From Vanrija pseudolonga (taxonomy: Eukaryota > Basidiomycota > Tremellomycetes > Trichosporonales > Trichosporonaceae): DNA of 64,000 nucleotides. Location of the stretch: NCBI RefSeq assembly GCF_020906515.1, contig NC_085852.1, positions 1,488,001 through 1,552,000 on the forward strand, read 5' to 3'. The notes beneath the pieces are model-generated. The model saw nothing but the letters and a program-made list of their open reading frames with translations, was not told the DNA's origin and ran no database searches. The stretch's first letter is position 1. Each line of letters starts with the position of its first letter. Of this stretch, positions 33,719 to 45,887 are shown piece by piece. The position numbers and the translations under genes were made by a program.

Positions 33719-36653
33719 TTAATCCGAGTGGTCGCTCAGCTCGGACTGCGAGTCGTTCTGTGTTTACGTCAGTTTGCCGCTCGCTTGCAAGTTGCTCGTT
33801 CCCGGCACACTCACACCAAAGAATGCAAATGCCGACGGACGACGCGGCAGGCTTGGTGACTCGCCGCGCGTCTTGCTTGCGGCACGGACACGCGATCGTG
33901 ATCGCGATCTCCCCTGTCTCGGGGTGCGTGCAGCATCATACGAGTCGGAATCGGCCCGTCGAGTCCGAGGGCGAGACTTGTGGTCGACGGCGTCAGGGCC
34001 GCTCAACGTGCCGTCACTCTCAGTCCCGGGCAGTGGTCCCAAATGATCGTTGGGGTCATCCAGCTCGTCATGCAGATCCGCTTGAGCAAGCTGGCGCTCC
34101 ACGTTGGCCAGTTTCTCAAGCAAGTGCCGCTTTGACAAAGGTGGCGGGGCATCGTAAGCTGACGCAAACCGGCTGGGAGATTGAACGCCACTCTTCAAAG
34201 CCTCGGCACGGTCCCTTGTCGATTCCTTGAGTGACTGCACACGGCTGACACCGACAGACGGAAGCGAAGTAGACGACTTTTGCGTGGGAAGAGGAGGCGT
34301 CTCACCGCCAGACACACTGCAAACGTCAGCGCCACAAACGTTTACCGCCACTTACTCATCAATGTCAAACTCGTCCTCGTCAGTGTCCGTCTCCTCTTCC
34401 TCGGTGTGACTTCGGTCGTCGCTGCTGCTCGCGCCCTGGTCTCGTGGTCTGAGAGGCTTGGCGCCCGACCTGTGGTCCTCTTCGACAACGACAAACGACT
34501 TTTGCTTCTCGCGTTCGTTCCACTTTAGCGTGCGCGAGATTGATCTGAACCAATCGGTCGACTGCTTGTCGGCACACACAGTTGGGAACGGGTACTTTGA
34601 AGCTGTAATCTTGATGTGGTCACCCTCTGCGAAAGTCAGCGTAGAAGTCACTAACGCACTCACGCTTCAGCTCGACGCGACCGCGGCCGTCAAAGCTTGC
34701 CCAGGCAGTAGAGCGCGAGTTGTACGGGACGCAAATACGCAGCTCCATGCTGTCGGGCAGAAGCATCGGTCGGAATGATAGCGTGTGAGGGCAGATTGGC
34801 GTGAGAAGGATGGCGGGGATCTGCGGGTGGACTAGGGAGCCGCCCGCAGAGAGCGAGTAGGCGGTGGAGCCCGTGGGCGTTGACACGGTCAGACCGTCTG
34901 CTTGGACAGTTGTCAAGTGGTGGTCGTCACCTGTACTGGGGTCAGCACACACGTACTCGCTACCCGCCATCGCGCCACTCACCAAACACCTCCAGGAGCG
35001 ACACGAAAGGACTGGGTCCTCGGTCCACCACCAGGTCGTTCAACACCTCAAACTGTTCAACGGCGCGCGTGGTGAAACACATGATCTCCTTGTCCTTGCC
35101 CTTTTGCGAGCACAGCCTGTTGTCCGAAGGGTCCTCGAGCGCATCCCAGCCGTCTCTGTCCACCTGTTGGACGAGGATGTCGCCTCCAGGGCGGCGAACA
35201 GCCTTGTTTCGCCGCTTGCCATTCTTTGAGGACACCTTGTCCTCAAACTGCTCGACCGCACGGTACACAACACACGTGAAGCGCATGCGAAGGTTGACAC
35301 GGATGCCCTCGTTGATGACCCTGTCCATCGTTGGCTTGTAGTTTGCAAAGTCAAAGTTTGTCAAGAAGCCGAGCGATCCCAATGCGAAGGGCAGGACAGG
35401 GGGCACGATCTTTTGGCTGCGATGGTCAGCGTAGCCCAGTGGCCACCAACTCACAATAGCCATGAGGTGAACAGCACGGTGCCGTCGCCACCAAGGGTGA
35501 CGACAAAGTCGAACAGCTGAGGCGAATTGGAGCACATCTCGGACGTCCAGTAGCGCAGCTGTCCCTCCTCCTTGCGCCTGTAGTTTGTGTCTGTGCTAGT
35601 GGATGACAAGTATCCCGAGTTGCTCATCGACGACAGGTTCCATGTCGACGCCGATGTCGACGACCCGCGGCGGCGAGCGACCGGCTCAAACAGGTGCGGG
35701 TACTTTTGTTCCATGCCGGCGGCGTCGAAGCGCTTCGAGTGGCGCAGCTGCGAATCGACATAGACGATCATGCCTCGGTTCCTCGACTCGCCGTTGCGGG
35801 CCAGACGAGTCAGGTCGGTCGTGCTCGAGTTTGCCGAGGGTACCGTCGACGGGGCAGTCGAGTACGGCACCTTGGGCTTGCCATGCTCCATGAGGTACAG
35901 GGCCAGCTCGCGCGTGAGCTTGATAAGCCGGTTGTCGCGGGCCTTTGTGACGATGAGGACGCTCTGGATCCGACTGCGCACCGTCGTGCGCCCCAGCTCC
36001 TTGGAGACCTCGCGCACGCCCTGCGCCGTGGCGGCGAGCTGGCGTGTGAGCGAGCTCACTTCCTCCTCATCCTCGTCAGAGTCGAGCACATCCTCGTACA
36101 CGACGCTGCTGTCCAGCCGCGACGACTTGTCTGAGTCATACTCGCTGACCGCGCTCGACGACGGCGATGTCTGGCGCGGGACAGGCTGCGCCGGCGTGAG
36201 GGGCTTGATCTGCGCCCGGCGTGAACGCGACGGCACTGGCGGCTGTGGGGCGGCCTGGGCCCCGTCGTCAAAGTTGACCTCGCGCGCCTTGGGCCTGCCG
36301 GCTGGTGGGGGCGCTCCGAAGAAGTGGTGCTCGCCCTTGCGCAGCCAGTCGGACAATGACCCGTGTTTGTCCAGCTGGGAGTGGATGAAGCATGGCGTGT
36401 CGTCGTCCAAGTCGGCGCTGATCTTGACGCTCTTGCCCGTCTTCTTTGGCATGGCGGGTAGGGTGTCGTCGCTGCCGTTTGCGCCGGCCATTTGTGACAG
36501 CGGAGACGGGGGCTGAGGGCTACGCAAGCGCGAGGACGAGCTTGGTGCGGGCCCAGCGGCGGAAGTACCAGCAATGGTCACGCGCTGGGTTGCGGGCGAT
36601 GCACGGTTCGAAAAGTCGAACCCCACCTGCTGACGGACGTCGCTCGATGCCAT
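33719..36653 (-). CDS. NAD kinase with long disordered extensions
   Basis: The catalytic domain is clear: [19 protein letters not shown] (GGDG motif), then [60 protein letters not shown] and [20 protein letters not shown]. It phosphorylates NAD to NADP with ATP. A 270-residue Ser-rich N-terminus and an acidic/Ser/Arg C-terminal tail of about 230 residues (ending [12 protein letters not shown]) make it far longer than yeast Utr1. An insert of about 60 residues sits between [14 protein letters not shown] and [12 protein letters not shown]. The last intron (donor GTGAGT after FAFFG) is needed to reach the stop at 33719. A (CGG)n run at 36693-36718 lies in the 5' leader. Confidence 0.92.
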
Positions 36654-37400
36654 GGTGGTCAGATCCTCAAACTTCTACGGTTGGGGCGGAGGCGTCGGCG
36701 GCGGCGGCGGCGGCGGCGTCGGCGGGAATGGTCGGCACGTGGACGGCGTTGGGAAGACGTCGTTGGCGAAAAGTCGGCGCGCTAGCGCTTGCAGATGAGG
36801 GTGTGCGTGTTTTGTTTACCGCGGCAGCGAGTGCTTGCGTCGACGGTTTATCGACGGCGAGATGGCAACCAAATGTGTGTGGAAGATGCACGATGCAATG
36901 TGGACTGGGACGTTGATGGGATGTGATGCTCGGTGGAGGCCGATGACCGAATGGATTGGGTAAGAGGCAAGGTGGACGAGATGGCGTGAACTAGGGAGCA
37001 GTCAGGAGGAAGCGAGATGGTGGCTCGTTCCTCTTTATAGAGCTGCCCTCTGCGAGTTGAATGTCTTTGGAAGAGTGAGAGAAGGAGAGATGCGATGGGG
37101 GACGTCGATGCGACGTTCAAGAGATGATGGGTGGCACGACGACGCTTGGCGGTCTCGACTTCGACTCGTCGCTCTGCAGCAGGTGGAGCACCAATCCAGA
37201 CGGCCAGATCCCCTCGATACCTCCACCCAAATTCCCCCCATCCCAATACAACGCGGCCGACCGGGCCGATGACGCGCACAACCACCCCAGCGACTTAAGC
37301 GACCCGCCCACACGCCGTCCACTGCTTGGCTCTACGTGCAATGCATACGGCTCGAATGGTGTCTCCCTCTACCCTTCATCATACATCACCCAGTCAACAT
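36654..37400. other. Intergenic region between NAD kinase and CCT6
   Basis: This 747-base region lies upstream of NAD kinase and downstream of CCT6 (both minus strand). It includes the (CGG)n microsatellite at 36693-36718. No coding or RNA feature was recognised. Confidence 0.5.
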
Positions 37401-39396
37401 CTAGGGGCCAGGCGCATCAGGCTTCAAACTGGAGTGGGGGGTCAGCGACTGCGCATTTGGGTGGGTAGCGGCGCAAAACTACTCACGACGATCGGCCAGC
37501 GCGGAGAATCTCGTCAGTGCCAAGGAGGTTGACGGCAATGACAGAGCTAGAATGCAGCATCTGCCTCTTGACGCGGTAGTTGTCCCAAACACCCTCGGTA
37601 ACGGGGTTCATGGGCTCACCAGAGCGCAGGTCGAGACCAACGGGGTCGTCCGTCTCCTCGGCCTCCTGCTGCAGTCCGACAATGGCGTCCTGGACGTCAA
37701 AGCCACCGTTGGCAGCCAGCGTCTTGGGAATGATGAGGAGGGCCTCGGCAAACGCAAGGACACCAAGCTTGGAGCGTCCCTTGGCCTTGGACTTGAGCGC
37801 AGTCTGGAGGTGGGCCGAGCACGCGACCTCAAAGGCACCTGCACCGGGGATGAGAGCGTTGTCCTCAATGGCGTTCTTGACAGCACGGAAGCCGTCACGG
37901 AGAGCATCCTGGATCTGGGTCATGGTGTGGGCGTTGGGGCCTAGCAAATGTCAGCTACATTTTCGTCGCACTCAAACCCACCCTTGATGAGCATGGTAAC
38001 ACTCTTGGGGTTCTCAACCTCCTCAACAAAGGTGTACTTCTCCTCGCCGAGGGTGTGCTCGTACACCAAACCGGCCCAACCAAGAACATCGGGGGTGAGG
38101 TCGTCGACCGAGTTCTGGGCAATACCACCACACGCGAGCTGAAGACGCTCCATGTTTCGCCTCTTGGCGCGACGGAGAGCGAGGATGCCGTTCTTGGCGA
38201 GAACGTCCAGGGACATGGGGTCGATACCCTTCTGGTTGATGATGACAAAGCCCTTGGGCTTCTCGTCCGAACCGACAGCAACATCGCAAACGTGGTTCTT
38301 GAACTCGACAATCTTCCTCAACTTGTCGTCAACGAAACGGCGCTCCGACTCGACGAGCTTGGAGCGCTGCTCGGCAGACGAGTAGAAGAAGCCAGAGTTG
38401 ACCTCGGTCTTCTCGTACTCGAGAGACACGTTGAGGGTAAGGATGTAGGCGTTCTCGACACGCTTGGGCATGTCAGGGTGGCGGGCACCGTGGTCCATGA
38501 CGAGACCGCGGACGAGCTGGGTGTCGGTGTCGGTGCGGTGCTGCATCTTCATAATCTCGATCATGTGCAGGTCGATGGGCTCGCGGTGGGCAGCAACGCC
38601 AGTAGCGTCAGCGGGAGGAGCAGGGGGCTGGATAGCGAGGACGGCGTCGACAGCGTCAGCCGAGAGCTTCTGAGCAAGCTTGGCGTGGAGCTTGGTCGAG
38701 AGCGAGGTGTGGGCGACCTGGATCAGGTTGGCGCGGTCGAGGGGGACGTTGAGCTTGAACGAGTCGAGGAACTGTGGGGTGTTAGTAGCCGCAAGTGGCC
38801 GTTCTACACACCGAAAGAGCCTCCTTCTTCGCGAGGTCAAAGCCCTCGCCGATGACACGGGGGTGGACACCCTCCGAGATGTAGCGGTCGGCCTGCTTGA
38901 GGAGCTCGCCGACAAGGAGAACAACCGAGGTGGTACCGTCACCGACCTGCTCGTCCTGGGCGACGGCGGTACGCGCGATCATGGCGGCGGTGGGGTTCTG
39001 GTAATGTCAGCGTTGGTCTGGAGGATGCGACATCGGGCAACGCACCTGGATCTGCATCTCCGAAAGGAGGACCTTGCCGTCCTGGTCGAGTGTAAGCGCT
39101 AGGTCGAAAACAGTTGCACAGTGCCACAAACCTTGGTCATCTTGATCTGGCCAGAGCCGTCGACAAGCATCTTGATGGTACCGCGAGGACCTGGTCGTGT
39201 CAGCACGACGCAAATAAAGTCGGGGAAGGCTCACCAAGGTTGCTCTTGACGACGTTGGCAAGACCAACAGCACCAGCCTGAGGCATTAGCTATTTCTCGG
39301 ATTCGTTCCAGCCAAACCCACAGTGTTGACCTGCAGCGCCTGCGTCCGCCTGACGCTCTCAGCGCGAGGGTTGATGAGCTCGAGACTTGAAGACAT
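37401..39396 (-). CDS. CCT6: T-complex protein 1 subunit zeta (CCT6 chaperonin)
   Basis: It starts [20 protein letters not shown] and continues [34 protein letters not shown] and [20 protein letters not shown]. The last is the GDGTT nucleotide motif of group II chaperonins. The apical domain ([20 protein letters not shown]) and C-terminal equatorial domain ([20 protein letters not shown]) follow. A final intron (donor GTGAGT after AGRSS) leads to the short exon LKPDAPGP and the stop at 37401-37403. About 545 residues, usual for CCT6. As part of the TRiC ring it folds actin, tubulin and WD40 proteins in the cytosol. Introns cluster in the first 400 bases. Confidence 0.96.
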
Positions 39397-39815
39397 TGTT
39401 CGAGCCTGGCGGGGGTGTGTGATTAAAGGTTAAAAAGTAAACCTGATTTTCGATCTATGCGGTTCCCGTGTGCCGACTATGCGATTGTGCTTTGCTGTCG
39501 AGCTTTTAAAAGAGATGATTGTGAGATGGTAGGATGTTGGAATGTCGTCGAAGTCGTTCGCTGGCAACTTCAACAAAGCATGGACCATGTTGGAAACGCG
39601 TCGTGGTCAGACGAAGGAAGGGCTGGGTGACACGTGACTAAAACAGGGGGCTGGATAGGGTGCACGTGGCAAACCATCAATCCCAGTCAATATTTTGATT
39701 CCGCGTTCGATGATGCTTGCGGTGGCGGCTGATGGAGGTTGGGTTAAAGTGACGACTTGAGAGGGCAACCAACTACTTTGTTGTTGTTGTCGACCACTGC
39801 GGCCACACGACCACC
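39397..39815. promoter_or_regulatory. Bidirectional promoter of CCT6 and an RD-rich gene
   Basis: This 419-base divergent spacer contains ACACGTGA at 39630-39637 (TCACGTGT on the other strand) and a further CACGTG near 39663. These resemble Cbf1-type boxes. Confidence 0.55.
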
Positions 39816-41302
39816 ATGCCGCCGCAAGTCAACAACGTAGTCAACAACCTCATCAGAGCCGCGGCGTCTGTATCGTCAGACATCTCGGACGCCGACCTTG
39901 ACGCTCACGTCGCCAAGCTGCTCGCAGCAGAAGCAAAGGCCAACGACGCAAAGTGGTCGGAGCTGGGGCTCAGCGCGTTCTTGGGCTCGGGGTCGGGATC
40001 GGGGTCGGGGTCGGGCGGTCGTGACTCGTGAGCTCGTCCTCTTCCTTCCAGAGCTAACACCCCAGGCCCGACCCGTCTCTCCCAAAGCCGAACAAGCGCT
40101 TCCTCGCAAGCATCATCCGCAACGTCGACGGGCACAACACTGCCCTGCTGCGCCAACAGGCCGAGTCGGCTCGCGATGCCCGCCGTGCGCGCGAGCCCGT
40201 TGCGTCGTCGTCAAGACGAGCGAACCCCGGTACAGCTGCGGGAAGGCTGTTCGGTGGCGCTTTACGCAGTGTTGGGCGCGACGCAAGCCGTAGGGACGAC
40301 CGCGGCGAGAGAAGGGAGCGCGACGACGTGAGGCGAAGGGAGGATCGTGACGACAGGAGAGAGCGGGATAGGAGCAGGGAGAGGGATCGCGACAATGGCC
40401 GTGGGAAGGATCGCGAGGAGCGTAAACGCCGCGACGACGACCGCACAAGAGATCGTGACGACGCCCGCCGACGTGACGACGACCGTGCGAGGGAGCGTGG
40501 CGACGACAGCCGACGAGACCGCGACAACGACCGTAGACCAGACCGCGACAACGACCGCAGACCAGACCGCGACAACGACCGTAGACCAGACCGCGACGAC
40601 CGAAGGGCATCTTCCCGTCGCGACGACTCGGACGACGAACGCAGGCGGCGCCGACACGACGACAGCGATGACGACAGGCGCAGCAAGAGGCGTAGCAGAA
40701 AGGACGACTCTGACGACGAACGCGACCGGCGACGAGACCGGCGTCGTGACGACGACAAGAGAACACGGGACCGGGACGACGAGCGCCGAGGCAAAGACAA
40801 GCGCGACAGGCGGCGAGACGACTCGGAGTCACCGCCACGGCGGCGACGCGACCGCTCTGAATCACCTCGCCGGCGCTCCCACCGCTCGCCCTCAGCCTCA
40901 CCGCCACCACCGCCGCCACCCGACCTATCCCCGCCCGAGTCGCCTATCTCCCGCATGGACAAGTACTTCAAGAAGAGCTACGACCCGGCGCTCGACGTCG
41001 GCGAGGTGCCCAAGACGGGGCTGGTGACCGCCGTCGGGTGGGACAACATGCTTGCGGTGTTGAAGGACAGAGGGAAGAAGGTGAGCTTCCGGTGAAGGGG
41101 TAAAGCTGACATCCAGCGACGCAAGAACTCGCCACGCCTATCAGACTCGCCCGAGCCTGGCCCCAAACCCCGTGACGAGGGCTCAGCATGGGCACGGCAG
41201 CAGCGCGAGATGGCGCATGCCAAGCCCGCGGACGAGAAGAGCATCATGGAGATGGAGTACACTGCGCGGGGCGGCGTGCGCGAGTGGGACCAGGGGAAGT
41301 AG
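39816..41302 (+). CDS. Arg/Asp-rich (RD/RS-like) nuclear protein of unknown function
   Basis: Three exons: MPPQVNNVVNNLIRAAASVS with a short GSGSGSGSG run, then PDPSLPKPNKRFLASIIRNV into a 200-residue Arg/Asp-rich region, then RRKNSPRLSDSPEPGPKPRD to GGVREWDQGK. The charged part contains RD, DRDR and RS dipeptides as in splicing-associated proteins. It includes a 24-base tandem repeat coding RDNDRRPD (about 40512-40601). Before the second intron lies a folded-looking segment ISRMDKYFKKSYDPALDVG, AVGWDNMLAVLKDRGKK. Nuclear-speckle or splicing function is inferred from composition only; I do not recognise the family. Confidence 0.75.
40512..40601 (+). repeat. 24-bp tandem coding repeat
   Basis: At least three copies of a 24-base unit (core GACCGCGACAACGACCG, differing by single bases) encode repeated RDNDRRPD within the RD-rich protein. 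Confidence 0.85.
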
Positions 41303-41538
41303 TGGGGGCTCACAACAGGGGTCGTCGCGGACAAGCCGCAGCAAGCAAGCAAGCGAGCCTGCGTGCCTCGGTGCCGCCAGTGGTGTCTCAGCTTTCGGGG
41401 TGCCTGCGTGAATTCCGCCTAGTGCTGCACAACAGGTCGGGTGGCGAAGTAGGTCGGGCGCCACAAGGCCCGCGCAAGACATTCAAGATGCATCAGTCCT
41501 ACATATCATCAACTGTCCGTGCCTCCGCATGGCCCCGC

Positions 41539-42074
41539 CTAGACGTCTGGGTTGTACGTGTAGGCGTACAGCGCCATGGCACCGGTCTGGATTGCGACAA
41601 AGATCAACGAGCTGAGGTCGTCAGTAGCGTCCGTGTGGCAGACTTACACCCAGCGCGGGAGAATAACCACGCCGATGTTGGTGAGCGAGAAGAGGAGGAT
41701 GACGAGGAGGAGTTTGGTCGTGTTGTTCCAACCGCTGCAAGAGCAAGCGTTAGCAGTCTTCCCGCGCCGCCCGCCGCCCCGACCCACGCGATGAAGCCAG
41801 TGCCGGCAAACTGAATCAAGGTGCCCACGCCAGCGAGGACAAGGTAGACGATCGGGACATAGGAGTAGTGGTACTGGCCGTCGAAGCGGACGATGGCGAT
41901 CTTGCTGCGGATGTAGAGGATGACGGCGCCGACGAGCTGGACGATGAATCCGAGGATGAGGACTGGGGTCAGCGGCACACGCGAACTTGCCACCTACAAA
42001 GCGTGAAGGCCTTTGTGCCGCGGCGTTCGTCTGCGCGTCAGCTGGGCTCCCATTCACGACGCACTCCAAGACAT
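41539..42074 (-). CDS. Small four-helix membrane protein of unknown function (start uncertain)
   Basis: Clear exons on the minus strand encode VLILGFIVQLVGAVILYIRS, KIAIVRFDGQYHYSYVPIVY, LVLAGVGTLIQFAGTGFIAW, then GWNNTTKLLLVILLFSLTNI and finally SLIFVAIQTGAMALYAYTYN-PDV with the stop at 41539-41541. Four membrane helices in about 130-150 residues. The stretch before VLILGF could be read directly from GTG at 41993 or spliced from an upstream exon. An ATG at 42074 is the best nearby candidate, but no joining I tried keeps frame cleanly. Family not recognised. Confidence 0.6.
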
Positions 42075-42654
42075 TGTGCTTGCTGCGCTTCCTTGTGAGA
42101 GATGGTGCGATGCAAAGAGTGTCACGGGCGCTGCATGCATCCTTGAGCCTATGTACTGCGCGCCACCGAGAACCCGGTCCATACGACGGGACCCGTCTTG
42201 ACAACCAGGGCGGGGCATCGCACCGCGCCACCCTGCCAAGACGGCTTTCTGGCGGGGGTAGCCAGTGAGTGAGTGAGTCGAGAGGAAACGCCAGGGGGCC
42301 GGTGGGGGGGTGTTTTGCTGCTCTCGCTCTCGGCGCTGCTACTCTTCGCCTCGCCGAGGCACGGAGCAGCCAGTCAGTCACCAGTAACCGCTAACCCAGA
42401 TTCGGGGCGACTGACACCTCTGGAGCCTCTGCTCGGCGCCGCATGTGACGAACTGAACGCACACTGGGAGCCAGGAACGGTCGTGGCAGTGGTTTTGTTT
42501 GGGCATCGGCGCGCCGCCACTGCTGCTGCTCCAGCTCTCGTGCTGCACTGATGCAGTGCTGGACGTCATGGCCGGGGCCTTGGAGCAATGCTGGAGTCGG
42601 AGTCGAGTTCGCGCCGGGTGAGTGGTACAAGCGAGGTGAGTGCGCTCCAGCTCG
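42075..42654. other. Intergenic region upstream of the eEF1A fragment
   Basis: About 580 bases between the small membrane protein and the eEF1A relic. No eEF1A-like upstream exon could be recognised, nor any other gene. Confidence 0.45.
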
Positions 42655-42894
42655 AGGCAAGTCGTACCAGGAGTACCCCCCTCTTGGCCGCTTCGCCGTC
42701 CGTGGTGAGTGACACGCCCGTGGAGACAGTGAACTCCAAGCTGACACCTTTCTAGACATGGAGGCAGACCGTCGCAGTGGGTGTCATCAAGTCTGTCGAG
42801 TAAGTTCCCTACTGCTGGTTGGGACATGAGCTGACACCATTACAGGAAGACCGACGGCAAAGGTGGCAAGACGACCAAGGCCGCAAAGAAATAA
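42655..42894 (+). pseudogene. 3' fragment of a second eEF1A gene
   Basis: The sequence encodes [14 protein letters not shown], an intron (GTGAGT to CTAG), DM then [13 protein letters not shown], an intron (GTAAGT to ACAG) and [15 protein letters not shown] with a TAA at 42892-42894. This is the C-terminal end of eEF1A and matches the intact gene at 50904-52677 in protein sequence, but introns sit elsewhere: inside the Asp codon of VRD and inside the Glu codon of VEK, not after DM. One extra G after the Met codon of DMRQ shifts the frame, and the first 90 percent of the gene is missing. Retained introns exclude a processed retrocopy; a broken old paralog is the likeliest origin. Confidence 0.8.
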
Positions 42895-43682
42895 AACAGC
42901 CAGGCACGGCTCGGCTCCGAGGCCCGACTTTGAGCTGCACACCCCAGATCCGCAGACGCCGGTTGGGGTGAGTGGGTGGCGCGGTGATGCCTGCTGCTGT
43001 CGTGCAAGGTGTTGGCCGTGTTGGAGGACCATGCTGCTTTTGCGATCGTGATGGCGTCGGCCACGTGCCCTCAGGTGCGTTTCATGCTGCAAGCCAGGCG
43101 AGTAGTGGGTTGTGTGGGCTGGGTGGGGGGGGCGTCTGAACGCGTCTGGCTTTGTCCCGGATTCCAGGGTCTAGTTTGGTATCAAAGTCGGTCAGATCGA
43201 CGCAGCGATGTCAACCACACTCAACATCCGCTTCATCAACCTCGTCACCACCTTCCCTTTGTCAATGCCTCGTCGACTCACTCTACCAGACCATCCAAGC
43301 ATGGCCGTGGGTTTACCACCCCACGACGCGCCGGACAGACACGTTCCCGATACGTCTCGGCGCAATGACCCCCGCCGCCGTGACCCCCGCCAAGATGGGA
43401 GTTTGGCGTCGAGGCGGACTGTGCACCCAATAACAAACTGATGATGATGGCGGCTGCTCTCTTCCTCCCCTCTGACCCATGGTGTAGCCGGCCGCCTCCT
43501 CTGTGATGTCCGAGCATGCGCCGCCCGCCTCCGCCGCCTGGACCTCGGTCCACGAAAGCGCATACAGGCCTGCCTCGACGACACTACTCAACCCGGCCGT
43601 TGTTAACATGCATCTCAACTCACTTGTCATCGATAACTTTACGACCCAGTTCACGCACGCTCATTTACACATCTTTACTACT
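42895..43682. other. Intergenic region upstream of the GH79 gene
   Basis: About 790 bases. Short open frames here have no supporting splice or domain evidence. The region should hold the promoter of the GH79 gene. Confidence 0.45.
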
Positions 43683-45867
43683 ATGATTGGGGCCTGCTTG
43701 TGGCTCCTCGCGGCCCTCACGCCCATCAACGCTCTCACTCTTTACACACCCACCAGCACGGTAACGACCATCACCATCACGCCGACCCAGGCGGCCACGG
43801 CAAACCCCCCTGTATGGACCGGCCATGCTGCCTACGACCCGACCGTCCTCACTCCCCCAGCACCCCCCTCCCCTCCCGTTACGCACGTTGACGTACCCAT
43901 CCCCGCCGACCCAGTTGGTGCAGGCTTCCAACTGTCCATCCCGCAGCACGGAAACTTTCTCGGATTCTCCATCGAGCTGTCGGTCGCCACGGCCGTCCTG
44001 GGCAAAAATGCGGGCAAGCTCGAGCCTGCCTTCTTGAATTACCTCGTCAACATCAAGAACCGCGCCCGCGCCGGCCCCATCATCCGTGTCGGCGGCAACA
44101 CGCAGGACTCGAGTAGTCTCTCGCTCACTCCGTTTGCCGATGGCCTGGCCGTCGAGAAAATCAAGCAGGGGCCAACGGTCACCTCCACGCCTATTATCAA
44201 CTACTCGGAGGACCTCCTTTATCTCATGGCTAATATCACCTCGCTTGTCGGTACCGACTGGTTCCTTGGCCTGCCATTCAACTCGACGAGTATTAGCACC
44301 CACGACGCCGCGCTCGTCGCCAAGACGGCCTTATCGGTTCTTGGCCCAAAGCTGCGTGCCCTGTCCCTCGGTAACGAGCCTGACCTGTAAGTGGAACTAC
44401 ACCCGCGCTTGCTCCTCCCCCTAACCTGCACAGCTATGCTGGACATGAAGAACGAAGCTCGGATTATACCCTCCAGTCCTATCTTGGCGAGTTTACGCAA
44501 GTGAAGACAGATGTCCTCAGTTCCATCTCGAATCAAGCTCTACTGGCCGGACCTTCGATCTGCTGTTCGGTTCAAGGCTTTGACATTGGCGACATTCTCA
44601 GCGCGGGATGGCTGATCAGCAATGCTCCCTCCCTGTCCTACGTCACGGTCCAGCGCTACCCGTACAACAATTGTGGTGTCAATGGCAAGGTTGTCGACCC
44701 CCAAGCCATCTTCCAGAGCTATCTGTCCCATACCGGTCCTCAAAGCCTGACGTCGCTCTACCTCGACGCTTCCACCGCCGCCCAGGCACTCGGCAAGCCC
44801 ATCGTTATGCAGGAGATGAACACGGCCAGTTGTGGTGGTTTCCCCGGTGTCAGTGACAGTTTCGGCGCCGCGCTGTGGATGGCAGACTGGTCGCTCCAGC
44901 TTGCGTGGGCAAACTTTTCCGCCGCCCTCATGCACGTCGGTGGTCAAAACGTCTACTACAATGTGAGTGGGGGGGAGGAGGGTCATGGGGTGGCCAGGTG
45001 GTGGCAGTCGACGGTGGCGGTGACGTGAAGCTTGATCTGCTACCGATCCACACTCGAGGACGATCCCCCTGCCGACGAGGATAGGTCACCGGGATGATCA
45101 CCTCGACTGATCTGTCACCAAGGATCGCCGACCTGCTGACACCCCTCAGCCCTTCACCCCCCCCCGCCTCCTCCAAGACTGGTAACGGCTGGACCACTGG
45201 CTCTGTCTACTACTCTACCCTCGTCGTCGCCGAGGCCCTCGGCTCGGCCAACACTTCCCAGGTCATCGACCTGTTCGGTTCTTCCAACACCAGCAGCCTC
45301 AACCCCGCCTACATCATCTACGAAGGCGGTATCCCTGTCCGCGCTGTGCTGTTCAACTACGTCTCCGACCCCACCGGCGCGTCAGACTACACTGCTGCCA
45401 TCCACATCAACGGTAGCACGATCGGTGACCACGTCAGTGTGCGCTATCTCAGGTCTCAGCACATTTCCGAGCACAACAACATTACCTGGGCGGGACAGAC
45501 GCTCGGCCCTGACTTTCAAGGCGACGGCCGACTGTACGGCACTGTCGACACGCAACAAGTCGCGTGCAGCAACGGCGCGTGCAACGTCGTCGTGCCTGCG
45601 CCATCCATTGCGCTCGTGTTCCTCACCGACACCTCGCTCAACGAGTCGACCCCGATCCCAGACGCTGTTGCCACATTCCGAACCTCGATCATTGGCCATG
45701 GTTCCGCCACAGTCGACCCCAAGGCTCTCGAAACCAGTAACGGTTCAAAGGGCGGTATGCTGGGCACCTCTGGAGGCAAGCACAACAAGTCTGGCGCTGG
45801 ACGCACCCGGGCTGGCCCCGTCGTCGCTGCCCTCGCTGCTAGCCTCCTCCTCTCCACAATGCTCTAG
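43683..45867 (+). CDS. GPI-anchored glycoside hydrolase family 79-like protein (beta-glucuronidase type)
   Basis: The start MIGACLWLLAALTPINAL is a signal peptide, followed by a Thr/Pro-rich stretch. The catalytic barrel shows FLGFSIELSVATAVLG, IIRVGGNTQDSSSL, LRALSLGNEPDL (acid/base Glu of NEP) and GKPIVMQEMNTASCGG (nucleophile Glu). The beta-rich C-terminal domain includes YYSTLVVAEALG and YIIYEGGIPVRAVLFNY. The end SGAGRTRAGPVVAALAASLL-LSTML is a GPI-anchor signal. The first intron follows GNEPDL; the second, about 185 bases, is unusually long here and joins NVYYN to PFTPPPASSK. It probably trims glucuronic-acid-bearing glycans at the cell surface; the exact substrate is not shown. Confidence 0.85.
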
Positions 45868-45887
45868 ACGGCAATCTTTCCCCCAGT

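Noticed and set aside
42391-42827. Minus-strand ORFs over the eEF1A fragment
   Set aside because: They are antisense shadows; the same antisense string appears opposite the intact TEF1.
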